Assembly: GCA_003282445.1 (NCBI GenBank)
Contig: QBZE01000001.1
Coordinates: 186,001 to 250,000 of the forward strand
Source of the DNA: OCS155 cluster bacterium AG-333-G23
GTDB taxonomy: Bacteria > Actinomycetota > Acidimicrobiia > Actinomarinales > Actinomarinaceae
Reading direction: 5' to 3'
DNA: 64,000 bases
Shown here: in pieces, positions 9,441-18,524 of the stretch
How positions within the stretch are numbered: the stretch's first letter is position 1
How the letters are laid out: each line of letters begins with the position of its first letter
Translations under genes and position numbers: made by a program
Notes under the pieces: model-generated
Database searches by the model: none
What the model saw: only the letters and a program-made list of their open reading frames with translations
Told to the model about the DNA's origin: nothing

Positions 9441-11330
9441 ATGGAATATATTCTATTAGTAGTTGTTTTTATCCCTTTGATGGTCTCAATATTTTTAAAT
9501 TCTATCTCTACATTATTAAATGAAAGACTGACAACGTTTATAACGATAAATGGTGCACTCTTATCATTTACAGTCTCACTTTTTATGTTTGGAGTTCTAC
9601 TTTTAGATAAATTTAAACCAATTTCTTTAAAGCTATATACATGGTTTCCTGAACCAGAAATAAGGTTTGAATTTCTTCTTGATGGTTTATCGGGAACAAT
9701 GATGCTTTTAGTTACTGGCCTAGGCTTGGTAATACAAATATTTTCTACCTCATATATGAGTGGTGACCCTAGGTATGTTAAATATTTTGTATATTTTAAT
9801 TTCTTTGTTTTCTCAATGCTCCTATTAGTTATGTCAGCTAACTTTTTAGTAATGTTCTTTGGATGGGAGCTTGTTGGCTTAAGTTCTTATCTATTAATCT
9901 CTTTTTGGTCTGAGAAGAAAGAAGCAGCTAAAGCAGGAAATAAAGCATTCGTATTAAATCGAATTGGAGATTTTGGTTTTTTGATTGCTTTAATGATGAT
10001 ATTAAATACCTATGATACGTTTTCATTTAAAACAGTTTTTGCAACAACATTAATAAATCAGCCACAAAATCTAGATCTTATTGTTGTCTTCTTCATGATT
10101 GGTGCTTTTGGAAAATCAGCACAATTTCCATTATTTAGCTGGTTGCCAGACGCAATGGAAGGACCAACTCCAGCAAGTGCTTTGATTCATGCTGCAACAA
10201 TGGTGACAGCCGGTGTTTTTATGCTGGTTCGAATTTCTCCGCTATTACAGTTTTCAGAGTTATCAAGCATCTTAATTATAAGTATTGGTCTCTTAACAGC
10301 TTTAATCTCAGCTTTTGCTGCAATAAATCAGAATGATATTAAAAAGGTACTTGCTTACTCAACAATCTCACAGCTTGGATTTATGTTTATAGCAATTGGG
10401 GCTGGAGCATATGTTGCAGCAATTTTTCACTTAGTTACGCACGCATTTTTCAAAGCATTACTTTTCCTAGGTGCTGGTGCTGTAATACATGAAATGCATC
10501 ACGAACAAAATATTCAAAAGATGGGTGGTTTAAAGAAAAAAATGCCAGTGACCGCAGCAATGATGGGTATAGGGACTTTAGCAATTTCAGGAATACCTCC
10601 ACTTGCAGGATTTTGGTCTAAAGATGAAATTCTTGCATCTACTTTCGCTAATGGTGGAATTTATTATGGATTCTGGGCACTCTCCTTACTTGCAGCTTTT
10701 ATGACAGCTTTTTATATGGGAAGACATTGGTTATTAATTTTTCATAAAGAACCAACAAATAATATTGATGATGTTCATGAGGCACCAAAAATGATGACGA
10801 GACCATTATTACTATTAGGAATATTTTCTATTTTTATAGGTTTTATAAACACACCATTTTTTCATGGGTTAGAAAAAGTCCTACATTACACATTAATTGA
10901 TGTAGAAGTAACCCATCTACCAGAAGGAATAGCTGTCGTAATTCTTGCTTTGATATCAATAGGAGCAGGATTTACAGGACTAGGTTTGGCATATTTGATA
11001 TATATTGTAGATATATTTTCCTATTTTAAATTTGAGATTCCTTTCTTAAAAGAAGTAAAAGGATTGTCATCAAATGTTTTATATTTAAATAAAGTTGGAC
11101 ACACACTTTTTGTACAGATACCTAAATCATTGGTCAGGAAAGTAGCTGTAATAATCGACGGTCTGCTGATTGATGGCTTTGTTAATGGAGTATCCAATCT
11201 TTTCTATAAGTCTTCAAAGACAGTTTCAATTACTCAGTCAGGACTTGTTAGAAACTACGTTGTATATTTTGGGTTATTTTTACTTCTACTTGTTTCATTA
11301 TTTGTAGCCACCCCATTGATTGCATTATGA
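9441..11330 (+). CDS. nuoL: NADH-quinone oxidoreductase subunit L (complex I-1)
   Basis: Distal antiporter-like subunit with the long lateral helix; 629 residues. Functional motifs seen are FFGWELVGLSSYLLIS (TM5 Glu), FGKSAQFPLFSWLPDAM (TM7 Lys) and the ALIHAATMV and HAFFKALLFLGAG segments. Overlaps nuoM by 4 nt (ATGA). Confidence 0.97.
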   Translation: MEYILLVVVFIPLMVSIFLNSISTLLNERLTTFITINGALLSFTVSLFMFGVLLLDKFKPISLKLYTWFPEPEIRFEFLLDGLSGTMMLLVTGLGLVIQIFSTSYMSGDPRYVKYFVYFNFFVFSMLLLVMSANFLVMFFGWELVGLSSYLLISFWSEKKEAAKAGNKAFVLNRIGDFGFLIALMMILNTYDTFSFKTVFATTLINQPQNLDLIVVFFMIGAFGKSAQFPLFSWLPDAMEGPTPASALIHAATMVTAGVFMLVRISPLLQFSELSSILIISIGLLTALISAFAAINQNDIKKVLAYSTISQLGFMFIAIGAGAYVAAIFHLVTHAFFKALLFLGAGAVIHEMHHEQNIQKMGGLKKKMPVTAAMMGIGTLAISGIPPLAGFWSKDEILASTFANGGIYYGFWALSLLAAFMTAFYMGRHWLLIFHKEPTNNIDDVHEAPKMMTRPLLLLGIFSIFIGFINTPFFHGLEKVLHYTLIDVEVTHLPEGIAVVILALISIGAGFTGLGLAYLIYIVDIFSYFKFEIPFLKEVKGLSSNVLYLNKVGHTLFVQIPKSLVRKVAVIIDGLLIDGFVNGVSNLFYKSSKTVSITQSGLVRNYVVYFGLFLLLLVSLFVATPLIAL

Positions 11331-12817
11331 GTATATTAATTTATACCCTCATGTTGTTTCCTCTTATTGGTTCTTTAATCATTTTTACAATGCCAAAAAG
11401 TAGATCAGAACTCTTTAGACCAATTGCGATATTTTTAAGTATTATTCCGTTTGGTTTATGCCTATATCTTTTTACAAATTCTCAATCAAAAGGTTCGTTT
11501 GTCAATATCCATACTATTGATTGGATTAAATCATATGGAATAAGTTTAACTTTTGGAATATCTGGGATGTCTCTTTTGCTTCTTTTCTTAACAGCAGTAT
11601 TGATGCTGCTTTCATTTTTGTCAGTAAGTGAAAAATACTCTGAAAGTAAAGGGTTCATTGGATCGATACTTGTTTTACATTTTGCTGTTAATGGTGTTTT
11701 CTTGAGCGGAGACCTACTTTCACTATTCATATTTTTTGAAGCTTTACTTATTCCGATGTATTTCTTAATGGGGATTTGGGGTGGAGAAAATAGAAGGTAT
11801 GCAACAATTAAATTTATTATTTACACAGTATTTGGTTCAGTGTTTATATTCATTGGGACCGTATACGCTGGAGTAATAAGTTATGGAGTAACAGGTAGAT
11901 TAGCTCTAGATTTTGCAACTTTATCTTCACTTACTTTCACCACTGAACAATCAAGAGTATTGTTTTTGATGTTTACCTTTGGTTTCTTAATTAAGGTACC
12001 AATATTTCCTCTCCATACTTGGTTACCAGATGCTCACGTTGAAGCACCTACTGCTGGAAGTATTTTATTGGCCGGGGTTTTATTAAAGGTTGGAGCTTAT
12101 GGAATATTGAGAGTTTCCATCCCATTTTTTACTGAAGGCTTCTTAGAATATAAATTCTTAATTGCTGTTTTATCTGTAATTGGGATTATTTATGGAGCAA
12201 TTGTAGCGATTGCTCAAATAGATATTAAGAGACTCATTGCTTACTCATCAGTTAGTCATATGGGATTTGTAATGCTTGGTATATCAGCTGGTAATTATTT
12301 AAGTTTAGAAGGTGCAATTATTCAGATGGTAAATCACGGTCTTACAACGGGAGCATTATTCATGCTTGTAGGTTTTCTCTATGAAAGACGTCACACAAGA
12401 AGAATTTCAGATTTTGGAGGAATAAAGACAACAATGCCAAAGTATGCAGCAATATTTTTGTTTTGCTCCTTCGCATCTATTGGCCTCCCAGGATTAAATG
12501 GTTTTGTTGGAGAGTTCATGATCCTTATGGGTAGTTTTGCTACATATAAAGTGTTATCTGGAATAGGTGCTTTCGGAGTTGTTCTCGCAGCAATATATAT
12601 GCTTTGGGCTTATCAAAGAATGTTTACTGGAGAGATCTCAATACAAGAAAATAAAGAACTTGTTGATTTAGATTCAAAGGAAATGATCTCTGTTGTTCCC
12701 TTATTAGTTTTAATGTTGTTTATTGGAATTTATCCAAGCTTTATAGAGGGTTATGTAACTCAAGATGCATTACTCATATCTGAGATTATTGATATTTTTA
12801 GTGGGAGGTTGAATTGA
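11327..12817 (+). CDS. nuoM: NADH-quinone oxidoreductase subunit M (complex I-1)
   Basis: Antiporter-like membrane subunit, 496 residues and about 14 helices. The TM5 glutamate (FFEALLIPMYFLMGIWG), the TM7 lysine (IKVPIFPLHTWLPDAH) and the EAPTAGSILLAGVLLK segment are intact. A GGGAGG motif in its last codons (12803-12808) serves as the ribosome binding site of nuoN. Confidence 0.97.
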   Translation: MSILIYTLMLFPLIGSLIIFTMPKSRSELFRPIAIFLSIIPFGLCLYLFTNSQSKGSFVNIHTIDWIKSYGISLTFGISGMSLLLLFLTAVLMLLSFLSVSEKYSESKGFIGSILVLHFAVNGVFLSGDLLSLFIFFEALLIPMYFLMGIWGGENRRYATIKFIIYTVFGSVFIFIGTVYAGVISYGVTGRLALDFATLSSLTFTTEQSRVLFLMFTFGFLIKVPIFPLHTWLPDAHVEAPTAGSILLAGVLLKVGAYGILRVSIPFFTEGFLEYKFLIAVLSVIGIIYGAIVAIAQIDIKRLIAYSSVSHMGFVMLGISAGNYLSLEGAIIQMVNHGLTTGALFMLVGFLYERRHTRRISDFGGIKTTMPKYAAIFLFCSFASIGLPGLNGFVGEFMILMGSFATYKVLSGIGAFGVVLAAIYMLWAYQRMFTGEISIQENKELVDLDSKEMISVVPLLVLMLFIGIYPSFIEGYVTQDALLISEIIDIFSGRLN

Positions 12818-14286
12818 GTACAATTAGTGAGGCTATAGGCTTCAATCTTATTGTTATAGGACCGACTCTTGCACTTGTTGCAACTGCTTTAGTTCTTTTG
12901 TTTTGCACTATCACTATTGAGACATCTGATTTTGTTAAAAAAACAATAACATTTGGAGGCATTTTATTAACAATATTTACCGTATTTTTAAAATTTGGAT
13001 TATTTCTTACAGACGGAATATCTTCATATTTTACTGAGAAAATATTAATTGATGAATTTTCACTTTTTGGCAACGTCCTTATTGCACTGATACTTCTATT
13101 TAACTTTTCTCCAATTTGGAATACATCTAATCAACTAAAAGACAAAACAACAGAGGCAATTATCTTAGCTCTTATGAGTGCATCAGGGTTCATGCTGATG
13201 GTAGATTCTGAAAGTTTTATGATGCTTTTTATCGGTTTAGAGATTGGATCAATAAGTCTTTATGCATTAGCAGGAATAAATAGAGGAGACCTATTAAGTA
13301 ACGAGGCAGCCCTTAAGTACTTTTTACTTGGATCTCTTGCATCCTGTGTTCTTGTTTATGGAGTTGCTTTAGTTTATATATCACTTTCAATCTCAGGTTT
13401 CTATGACACAGCAATCGCTATTCCATATATAGGCGCTGGGAACGTACCACTAACTACATTTATTGGTTTCCTCTTTATAATTGTTGGTCTTTTATTTAAA
13501 GTTGCTGCTGCTCCATTTCAATCATGGGCTCCAGATGTTTATCAAGGATCTCCAACTGGATATGTTGGGTATATGGCATCAGTAGCAAAGGTTGCATCTT
13601 TTCTTGTAATAGCAAGGCTATGCATAGTTTCTCTACGAGCTGTTATGGAGAATTTTGAATTGTTCTTCTTAGCTGTAATAATAATTTCAATTTTTGTTGG
13701 TTCATTCTTTGCAACTGTTCAATCGGATATGAAAAGATTGATTGCTTATAGTGGTGTTATTCAGTCAGGATTTATACTTTCTGGAATTGTTTCAGGTGTG
13801 AACGGTACTAGTGCTTCGTTGTTTTATATCACCGCATACACAATTCAATTAATTGGAATATTTACTATATTTACCATAATTAGTGGAAAACTTTCATCAG
13901 ATTTTTCAATTGAGAATTTATCAGGACTCTTTGTTGAAAACAAGTTCTTAACAATTTGTTTTAGTATTTTTATGCTTGGTTTAGCAGGCATACCTTTAAC
14001 AAGCGGTTTTATTTCAAAATTTATTTTGATAACAAACCTCTGGTCTTATGAGAGCTATGTATTAGTTGTAATATTAATGCTTTCAACTGTCGCAGGATTT
14101 TATTTCTACTTAAGACCAATATGGGTTGCTGCTATTGATAAACCTGAAACACCGGTGGAAAGAATTACCTTAAAGAGATCACAAATTTTATCATTAAGTG
14201 CTCTTTCATTTGCGACTATTTACTTTGGTTTACTTCCAAACTCTTTAATTAATATCTCACGCTGGGTCATACAGAACTATTTATAA
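12814..14286 (+). CDS. nuoN: NADH-quinone oxidoreductase subunit N (complex I-1)
   Basis: Antiporter-like subunit N, 490 residues. The start is TTG at 12814, supported by GGGAGG 5 nt upstream and overlap with the nuoM stop. Motifs: FIGLEIGSISLYALAG (TM5 Glu), FKVAAAPFQSWAPDVYQGSPT (TM7 Lys). Its stop overlaps the ATG of a small downstream gene (TAATG), so the operon does not end here. Confidence 0.96.
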   Translation: MSTISEAIGFNLIVIGPTLALVATALVLLFCTITIETSDFVKKTITFGGILLTIFTVFLKFGLFLTDGISSYFTEKILIDEFSLFGNVLIALILLFNFSPIWNTSNQLKDKTTEAIILALMSASGFMLMVDSESFMMLFIGLEIGSISLYALAGINRGDLLSNEAALKYFLLGSLASCVLVYGVALVYISLSISGFYDTAIAIPYIGAGNVPLTTFIGFLFIIVGLLFKVAAAPFQSWAPDVYQGSPTGYVGYMASVAKVASFLVIARLCIVSLRAVMENFELFFLAVIIISIFVGSFFATVQSDMKRLIAYSGVIQSGFILSGIVSGVNGTSASLFYITAYTIQLIGIFTIFTIISGKLSSDFSIENLSGLFVENKFLTICFSIFMLGLAGIPLTSGFISKFILITNLWSYESYVLVVILMLSTVAGFYFYLRPIWVAAIDKPETPVERITLKRSQILSLSALSFATIYFGLLPNSLINISRWVIQNYL

Positions 14287-14420
14287 TGATTTCAAAAATA
14301 ATACCCCCTCCGGTTTTACAGCATCAAGGTGGTTGGGATGAGATACTTTGGTTTTTAGTACCAGCTCTTCTTTTAACTTGGCTTAGGAATAAACAAAATA
14401 AAGAGAATTTAAATGACTAG
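14286..14420 (+). CDS. Small single-helix membrane protein after nuoN
   Basis: A 44-residue reading frame whose ATG shares bases with the nuoN stop (TAATG), the same coupling used between nuoA and nuoB. The N-terminus is IIPPPVLQHQGGWDE, then one hydrophobic segment (ILWFLVPALLLTWL) and a basic, Asn-rich tail. It ends 36 nt before the next gene, which has its own promoter. I do not recognise a family. The coupling suggests it is made with complex I; it could be an accessory or assembly peptide, which is inference. Confidence 0.6.
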   Translation: MISKIIPPPVLQHQGGWDEILWFLVPALLLTWLRNKQNKENLND

Positions 14421-14449
14421 TTATCACAACTTTAGAATTTCTATATAAT
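14421..14449 (+). promoter_or_regulatory. Promoter of the ABC exporter, leaderless type
   Basis: TTATCA at 14421-14426, a 17-nt spacer, and a perfect TATAAT at 14444-14449. The start codon of the next gene begins 7 nt after the -10 box and there is no Shine-Dalgarno, so transcription likely begins at or next to the A of the ATG. Confidence 0.65.
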
Positions 14450-14456
14450 AAATTTT

Positions 14457-15170
14457 ATGATAGAAATAAAAAACTTAACCATGAAATACAAAAATGGTAA
14501 AGGTGTAGAGGATATAAATATCTCTGTTGATGATGGGGAAGTTAAAGCATTACTAGGACCAAATGGTTCAGGGAAATCAACAACAATGAGAAGTTTTATG
14601 GGTTTTTTGAATTCATCAGAGGGTTCTCTTAAGGTAGCCGGAGTAGATACTATAGCTAATCCTGTTGAAGCTAAAGAAATAATCGGATATCTCCCAGGAG
14701 ACCCACAACTTCCACAAAATCTAAATTCTAAATCATTATTTAAACTTGGTGCAGATATGAGAGGTCAGTCCATAGATTACGCAATGGAGTTAGCAGAAAA
14801 GTTTGAGTTGGATGTGAAACAAATAGTTAAAGAACTTTCAAAAGGAAACAGACAAAAAACTGCTGTTATTTTAGCATTGTTGCATAAACCAAAAGCACTA
14901 GTTCTTGACGAACCAACTTCAGGATTAGATCCTTTTCATCAAAGAACATTTTTTGAGACTATTGAAGAATTTTCTAACAACGGAGCATCTATTTTATTAT
15001 CTTCACATATAATTTCTGAGGTAGAAAAAATAGCTGACACAATGGCTGTCCTTAAGGTAGGTTCGAAAATTTATGATGAATCATATAAGACATTCGAAAA
15101 GAAAGCAAAAGATGAAGGTAAGGAATTAGAAGATGCCTTTTTTGAATTTTACGACAGAAAGAAGGAGTAA
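14457..15170 (+). CDS. ABC transporter ATP-binding protein
   Basis: Nucleotide-binding subunit of an ABC-2 type exporter, 237 residues. Walker A is LGPNGSGKST (33-42), the signature-like loop is LSKGNRQK in place of LSGGQ, Walker B is ALVLDEP followed by a D-loop SGLD, and the switch histidine is in LLSSHI. It overlaps the permease gene by 1 nt (TAATG). The substrate is not evident; the family includes drug, lipid and bacteriocin exporters. Confidence 0.9.
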   Translation: MIEIKNLTMKYKNGKGVEDINISVDDGEVKALLGPNGSGKSTTMRSFMGFLNSSEGSLKVAGVDTIANPVEAKEIIGYLPGDPQLPQNLNSKSLFKLGADMRGQSIDYAMELAEKFELDVKQIVKELSKGNRQKTAVILALLHKPKALVLDEPTSGLDPFHQRTFFETIEEFSNNGASILLSSHIISEVEKIADTMAVLKVGSKIYDESYKTFEKKAKDEGKELEDAFFEFYDRKKE

Positions 15171-15994
15171 TGTTTAATTATTTAAAATATATGTTGAGTG
15201 TTCCGAGAAAATTTATAATGACATGGGCTATAGCTCCAGCATTATATTTCACAATTTTACCCCTATCTTTTGCAAATGAAAGTGTGGAAGGTTTATTGAT
15301 TGATACTCAAAAAGAAGCATTTAGAGGAATGTCTGAAAATGACACAATGATGAATTTATTAGGAATAGATGATTGGGATAATGTTTTTACACTTGAAGGG
15401 ATGGTTACAAGTTACTTTCTGAATCTATTTGGGGTTATCTTGGTTGCTATAGCCACTATTGTTTTATTAAATAAGATGGGTGCAAAAGCTGAAGAAGATG
15501 GAACATTTGAATTCGTTGCATCTCTTCCAATGACAAGAGCGACTGTTTACTTAACGCAATCAGTTGTAGCTATTTTCTTTGGACTTTTCATAACCTTTAC
15601 ATGGACGAATGTTATGTACATACCAATAGCAACAATGGAGTTAAGCCAAACACTCGATTATGCCCCTTTAATGAGCTCAACATTAATGGCAGGATTAGCA
15701 GGTGTTAGCTATGGTGTATTGGGTTTTGCTTTAGGTGCTTATACTGGAAAATCATCTTATGCTTGGGGTTTTGGTGCAGGGTTAATGGCTATAGAGTGGA
15801 TAGCAAATTCCTTAAGTGGCACTAACGACTTGTTTCTCTGGATTGATGATAATATTTCATCATTTGGAGCTTATGGGAGTCCTTACCAAGATGGATTAAT
15901 TGGTGGAGATATAGGTCTTGTATTAGCAAAAATTGCTATCTTTTTAATTATTGGTTTTGCTGGATTTAGAAATAGATCTTTAAATCTTAGATAA
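15170..15994 (+). CDS. ABC-2 type transporter permease
   Basis: Integral membrane partner of the preceding ATPase, 274 residues, about six hydrophobic segments with a large extracytoplasmic region (about residues 35-75) after the first. The segment EEDGTFEFVASLPMTRATVY between helices resembles the coupling region common in ABC-2 permeases of the NosY/YhaP sort. Coupled start with the ATPase gene. Substrate unknown. Confidence 0.8.
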   Translation: MFNYLKYMLSVPRKFIMTWAIAPALYFTILPLSFANESVEGLLIDTQKEAFRGMSENDTMMNLLGIDDWDNVFTLEGMVTSYFLNLFGVILVAIATIVLLNKMGAKAEEDGTFEFVASLPMTRATVYLTQSVVAIFFGLFITFTWTNVMYIPIATMELSQTLDYAPLMSSTLMAGLAGVSYGVLGFALGAYTGKSSYAWGFGAGLMAIEWIANSLSGTNDLFLWIDDNISSFGAYGSPYQDGLIGGDIGLVLAKIAIFLIIGFAGFRNRSLNLR

Positions 15995-16000
15995 ATTAAT

Positions 16001-16029
16001 TTCATACAAACCATTAATTGACTTACAAT
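16001..16029 (+). promoter_or_regulatory. Promoter of the SRPBCC gene, leaderless type
   Basis: TTCATA at 16001-16006, a 17-nt spacer and TACAAT at 16024-16029. The ATG at 16036 begins 7 nt after the -10 box and no Shine-Dalgarno is present. Confidence 0.55.
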
Positions 16030-16035
16030 TGAGTT

Positions 16036-16467
16036 ATGCCGGTTTATTCGAGAACAATTACAGTTAAAGAAGATATAGAGTCCGCTTTTACATTCACTGC
16101 TGATTTTAGAAATCTAGATAAATGGAATGAGGGAGATGAAGCAGAACTCATAACAAAAGAGCCTATAAGAGAGGGCTCTATTTTTAAAGTCAAAACACAT
16201 TTTAACAATAGAGAATTGGAATTAGATTATGAAATTATTGAATGGGGGGCACCATTAAGAGCTTCTCTCAAAACAGATTCAAGAAATTTTGAAATAGTTG
16301 ATACAATCTTTTTATCAGCAAACGCTAAAGGTACTGAGCTCACTTACTCAGTGGATATTAAATATAAAGGTATATTTATTTTGATAGGATTATTTTTTGG
16401 GCCTATGTTCAATAAATTACTTGATACCAATATAAAAAACCTTGAGGAAATTCTTGGACCGGTCTAG
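16036..16467 (+). CDS. SRPBCC-family protein
   Basis: 143 residues with the START/Bet v1-like pattern: an N-terminal strand (SRTITVKEDIESAFTF), a helix with FRNLDKWNEG, antiparallel strands (FKVKTHF, LELDYEIIEW) and a long C-terminal helix. Such proteins form a cavity for hydrophobic ligands; many are annotated as polyketide cyclase/dehydrase-like. The ligand is unknown. It overlaps the next gene by 26 nt in another frame. Confidence 0.7.
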   Translation: MPVYSRTITVKEDIESAFTFTADFRNLDKWNEGDEAELITKEPIREGSIFKVKTHFNNRELELDYEIIEWGAPLRASLKTDSRNFEIVDTIFLSANAKGTELTYSVDIKYKGIFILIGLFFGPMFNKLLDTNIKNLEEILGPV

Positions 16468-16987
16468 ATTTTGTTCTTTATTATTAATTTTTCTGTTTGT
16501 AATCAATTGTCAAACGGGTGATAGTTCGTATATGAGTCCAGAACTTAATCAATTTCCATCTATCCAAGGCAGCAACTTAAATAAAGAAAAAAAAGTTGTA
16601 CCAGATGATTTTGTTGATAAAAATTTAATTGTTATTGTTGCATTCCAACAATGGCACCAGCCATTAGTTGACGAGTCTATATCGTTATTAGAAAACAATG
16701 GACTTGGAGAAACACACAATATAATTGAAGTTCCAACAGTTCAGAAAACTACTAAATTGGCTGAAATTTATTTAGATGGAATAATGCGTGCAGGTATTCG
16801 AGATGACAGAATTAGAAATAGGACAATAACTGCTTATCTTGATAAAAATGAATTTTTAGAAATTTTAGATATACCCTCTGATGAAACAATCCATTGGTTT
16901 TTGATAGAAAAAAATTCAAAAGATATACTTGCGCGTGGCTACGGAATTATTGCTGAAAAAGATTTAGAGATAATAAATTCTTATTAA
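16442..16987 (+). CDS. Putative lipoprotein of unknown function
   Basis: 181 residues from a TTG start inside the 3' end of the SRPBCC gene. The N-terminus has basic residues, a hydrophobic stretch and a possible lipobox ending VINC, followed by a Ser/Asn-rich linker, so export and lipidation are likely. The mature part begins DDFVDKNLIVIVAFQQWHQP and alternates strand-like and helical stretches; a thioredoxin-like fold is possible but there is no CxxC. It ends 4 nt inside the convergent gene at 16984. Confidence 0.6.
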   Translation: MRKFLDRSRFCSLLLIFLFVINCQTGDSSYMSPELNQFPSIQGSNLNKEKKVVPDDFVDKNLIVIVAFQQWHQPLVDESISLLENNGLGETHNIIEVPTVQKTTKLAEIYLDGIMRAGIRDDRIRNRTITAYLDKNEFLEILDIPSDETIHWFLIEKNSKDILARGYGIIAEKDLEIINSY

Positions 16988-17364
16988 ATATAAATTGTTG
17001 TTAAGTAGACAGCAATTAATGCAAGTAAAAGCATTACACCATTAAATGCACCCCTAATAGCAGGACTAATGTTTGTTGCAAAGCTATGAAAAGCAATCAC
17101 AATACCAGCTAATGCTAGAACTGATACTTCGATATACCAGTTAGAAGTAGTACTTTCATTTAAAAAGTAAAGAGTTATTCCTGATGATATAGAAACCGCA
17201 TAAGAGCTCCATGAAATTTTACTAAATGAATTTCGTAAGATTCCCGTTGTGTTTCCTGTAGCATCATACTTGTTCATTCTTGGAGCAAATACCGCCCATG
17301 TAACCATAGATCCTAACCAAATTGATAAACCAACTACATGTATAAATTTTAAAATTACTTCCAT
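16984..17364 (-). CDS. Small integral membrane protein (DUF4149/CopD-like)
   Basis: 126 residues with four hydrophobic helices. The N-terminus KFIHVVGLSIWLGSMVTWAVFAP matches the HxxG-x-W-x-G-S pattern seen in CopD, DUF2269 and DUF4149 membrane proteins, where the His may bind heme or metal. No other sign of function. Convergent with the lipoprotein gene and divergent from thymidine kinase. Confidence 0.55.
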   Translation of the reverse strand: MEVILKFIHVVGLSIWLGSMVTWAVFAPRMNKYDATGNTTGILRNSFSKISWSSYAVSISSGITLYFLNESTTSNWYIEVSVLALAGIVIAFHSFATNISPAIRGAFNGVMLLLALIAVYLTTIYI

Positions 17365-17429
17365 AAAAAAAAGATTACCACCTATTGGAAGAATAGTTGC
17401 ACTTAGATAGCAACAAAAAATTTAATAAC

Positions 17430-17435
17430 TAATAT
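17430..17435 (+). promoter_or_regulatory. -10 box of thymidine kinase gene
   Basis: TAATAT 7 nt before the tdk ATG, with no Shine-Dalgarno, consistent with a leaderless mRNA. No convincing -35 box. Confidence 0.4.
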
Positions 17436-17442
17436 ATAAACA

Positions 17443-18045
17443 ATGGCAAAATTATATTTTTATTATGCGGCAATGAATGCTGGAAAAAGTACAAATTTAC
17501 TTCAATCAGCTTATAACTACGAAGAAAGAGAAATGCGTTCTTTAATATTTACACCAAAGCTAGACGATAGATTTGGTGAGGGGAAAATTACTTCAAGAAT
17601 AGGACTTGAGAGAGATGTAGAAAAGTTTGTTGGAGAAGATGATTTGTATGTTTGGACTGCACATGAACATCAAAGAGAACCTGTTGCTTGTGTCTTAGTT
17701 GATGAAGCGCAGTTTTTAACCCCAAAACAGGTACTTCAGCTTAGTTTGGTAGTAGACAAATTAAAAATACCTGTGCTTTGCTATGGATTAAGAACCGATT
17801 TCAGAGGAGAACCATTTCCTGGAAGTGCTTATTTACTAGGGTGGGCTGACGAATTAGTGGAATTGAAAACAATTTGTAAGTCTGGCAAGAAAGCAACATT
17901 TAATGCTCGACTCGACGAAAACGGAAACAGAGTTACTGAAGGTGATCAGATTTCGATTGGATTAAATTATGAAGCTCAAGCAAGGGATGTCTTCGAGTTA
18001 GATAAAGTTTCTCCTATTGACTATCAGATTCCAGAAGCGAATTAG
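17443..18045 (+). CDS. tdk: Thymidine kinase
   Basis: Type II thymidine kinase, phosphorylates thymidine to dTMP in the salvage pathway. Seen: P-loop [10 protein letters not shown] (11-20), catalytic VDEAQF (86-91), and the lasso start [15 protein letters not shown]. The lasso normally holds structural zinc with CxxC and CxxH/C pairs. Here only C145 of the first pair remains (ICKSGKKA, apparently one residue shorter) and the second pair reads YEAQARDVF. The rest of the lasso, including ATFNAR and the GLNYEA region, is kept, so the enzyme is probably active with a zinc-free lasso. Confidence 0.93.
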   Translation: MAKLYFYYAAMNAGKSTNLLQSAYNYEEREMRSLIFTPKLDDRFGEGKITSRIGLERDVEKFVGEDDLYVWTAHEHQREPVACVLVDEAQFLTPKQVLQLSLVVDKLKIPVLCYGLRTDFRGEPFPGSAYLLGWADELVELKTICKSGKKATFNARLDENGNRVTEGDQISIGLNYEAQARDVFELDKVSPIDYQIPEAN

Positions 18046-18524
18046 TTATTTGTTTGTAAAGGTGGCTCAGGCCTTGTTGCAAGCCAAGTACAAAGACCTA
18101 TTCCAAAAGCTCCAAAAATTAAATCACCGACCAATGAGAATACAAGATAAATTGTTAATGCGAATGTTGGGATGATCATACTTATAGCAAGTTTCTTTGC
18201 CCTTCTTGACAGCCCTCTGTATGTTTTCCAATTTAAAATAATTGGACCAAAAATTCGGTGATTTTCTAGCCAAATTGTGAACCTCTCAGAACATTTAGAG
18301 AATGCCCACGCTGCGATCAATATGAAAACTGTTGTTGGTAAACCAGGGACTACAATGCCAATATATCCTAAAGACAAGGAAAGAACTCCAATAGTAAAGA
18401 AGAAGGGCTTATGGAATGATAAAAATACTTTAGGAAAAAACCTATATAAGATTAATAATAAAAATATCCCACCACCAATATAAGAAAAGACTATAGAAGG
18501 GATTTCACTTAGGAAATTAGTCAT
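18042..18524 (-). CDS. DUF454 (YbaN-like) inner membrane protein
   Basis: 160 residues with three or four hydrophobic segments. The DUF454 signature is clear: [20 protein letters not shown] and [14 protein letters not shown], then [16 protein letters not shown]. Function of the family is unknown. It overlaps the upstream regulator gene by 4 nt on the same strand, so the two are co-transcribed. In some bacteria DUF454 genes lie near iron or heme genes, which fits this context. Confidence 0.85.
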   Translation of the reverse strand: MTNFLSEIPSIVFSYIGGGIFLLLILYRFFPKVFLSFHKPFFFTIGVLSLSLGYIGIVVPGLPTTVFILIAAWAFSKCSERFTIWLENHRIFGPIILNWKTYRGLSRRAKKLAISMIIPTFALTIYLVFSLVGDLIFGAFGIGLCTWLATRPEPPLQTNN

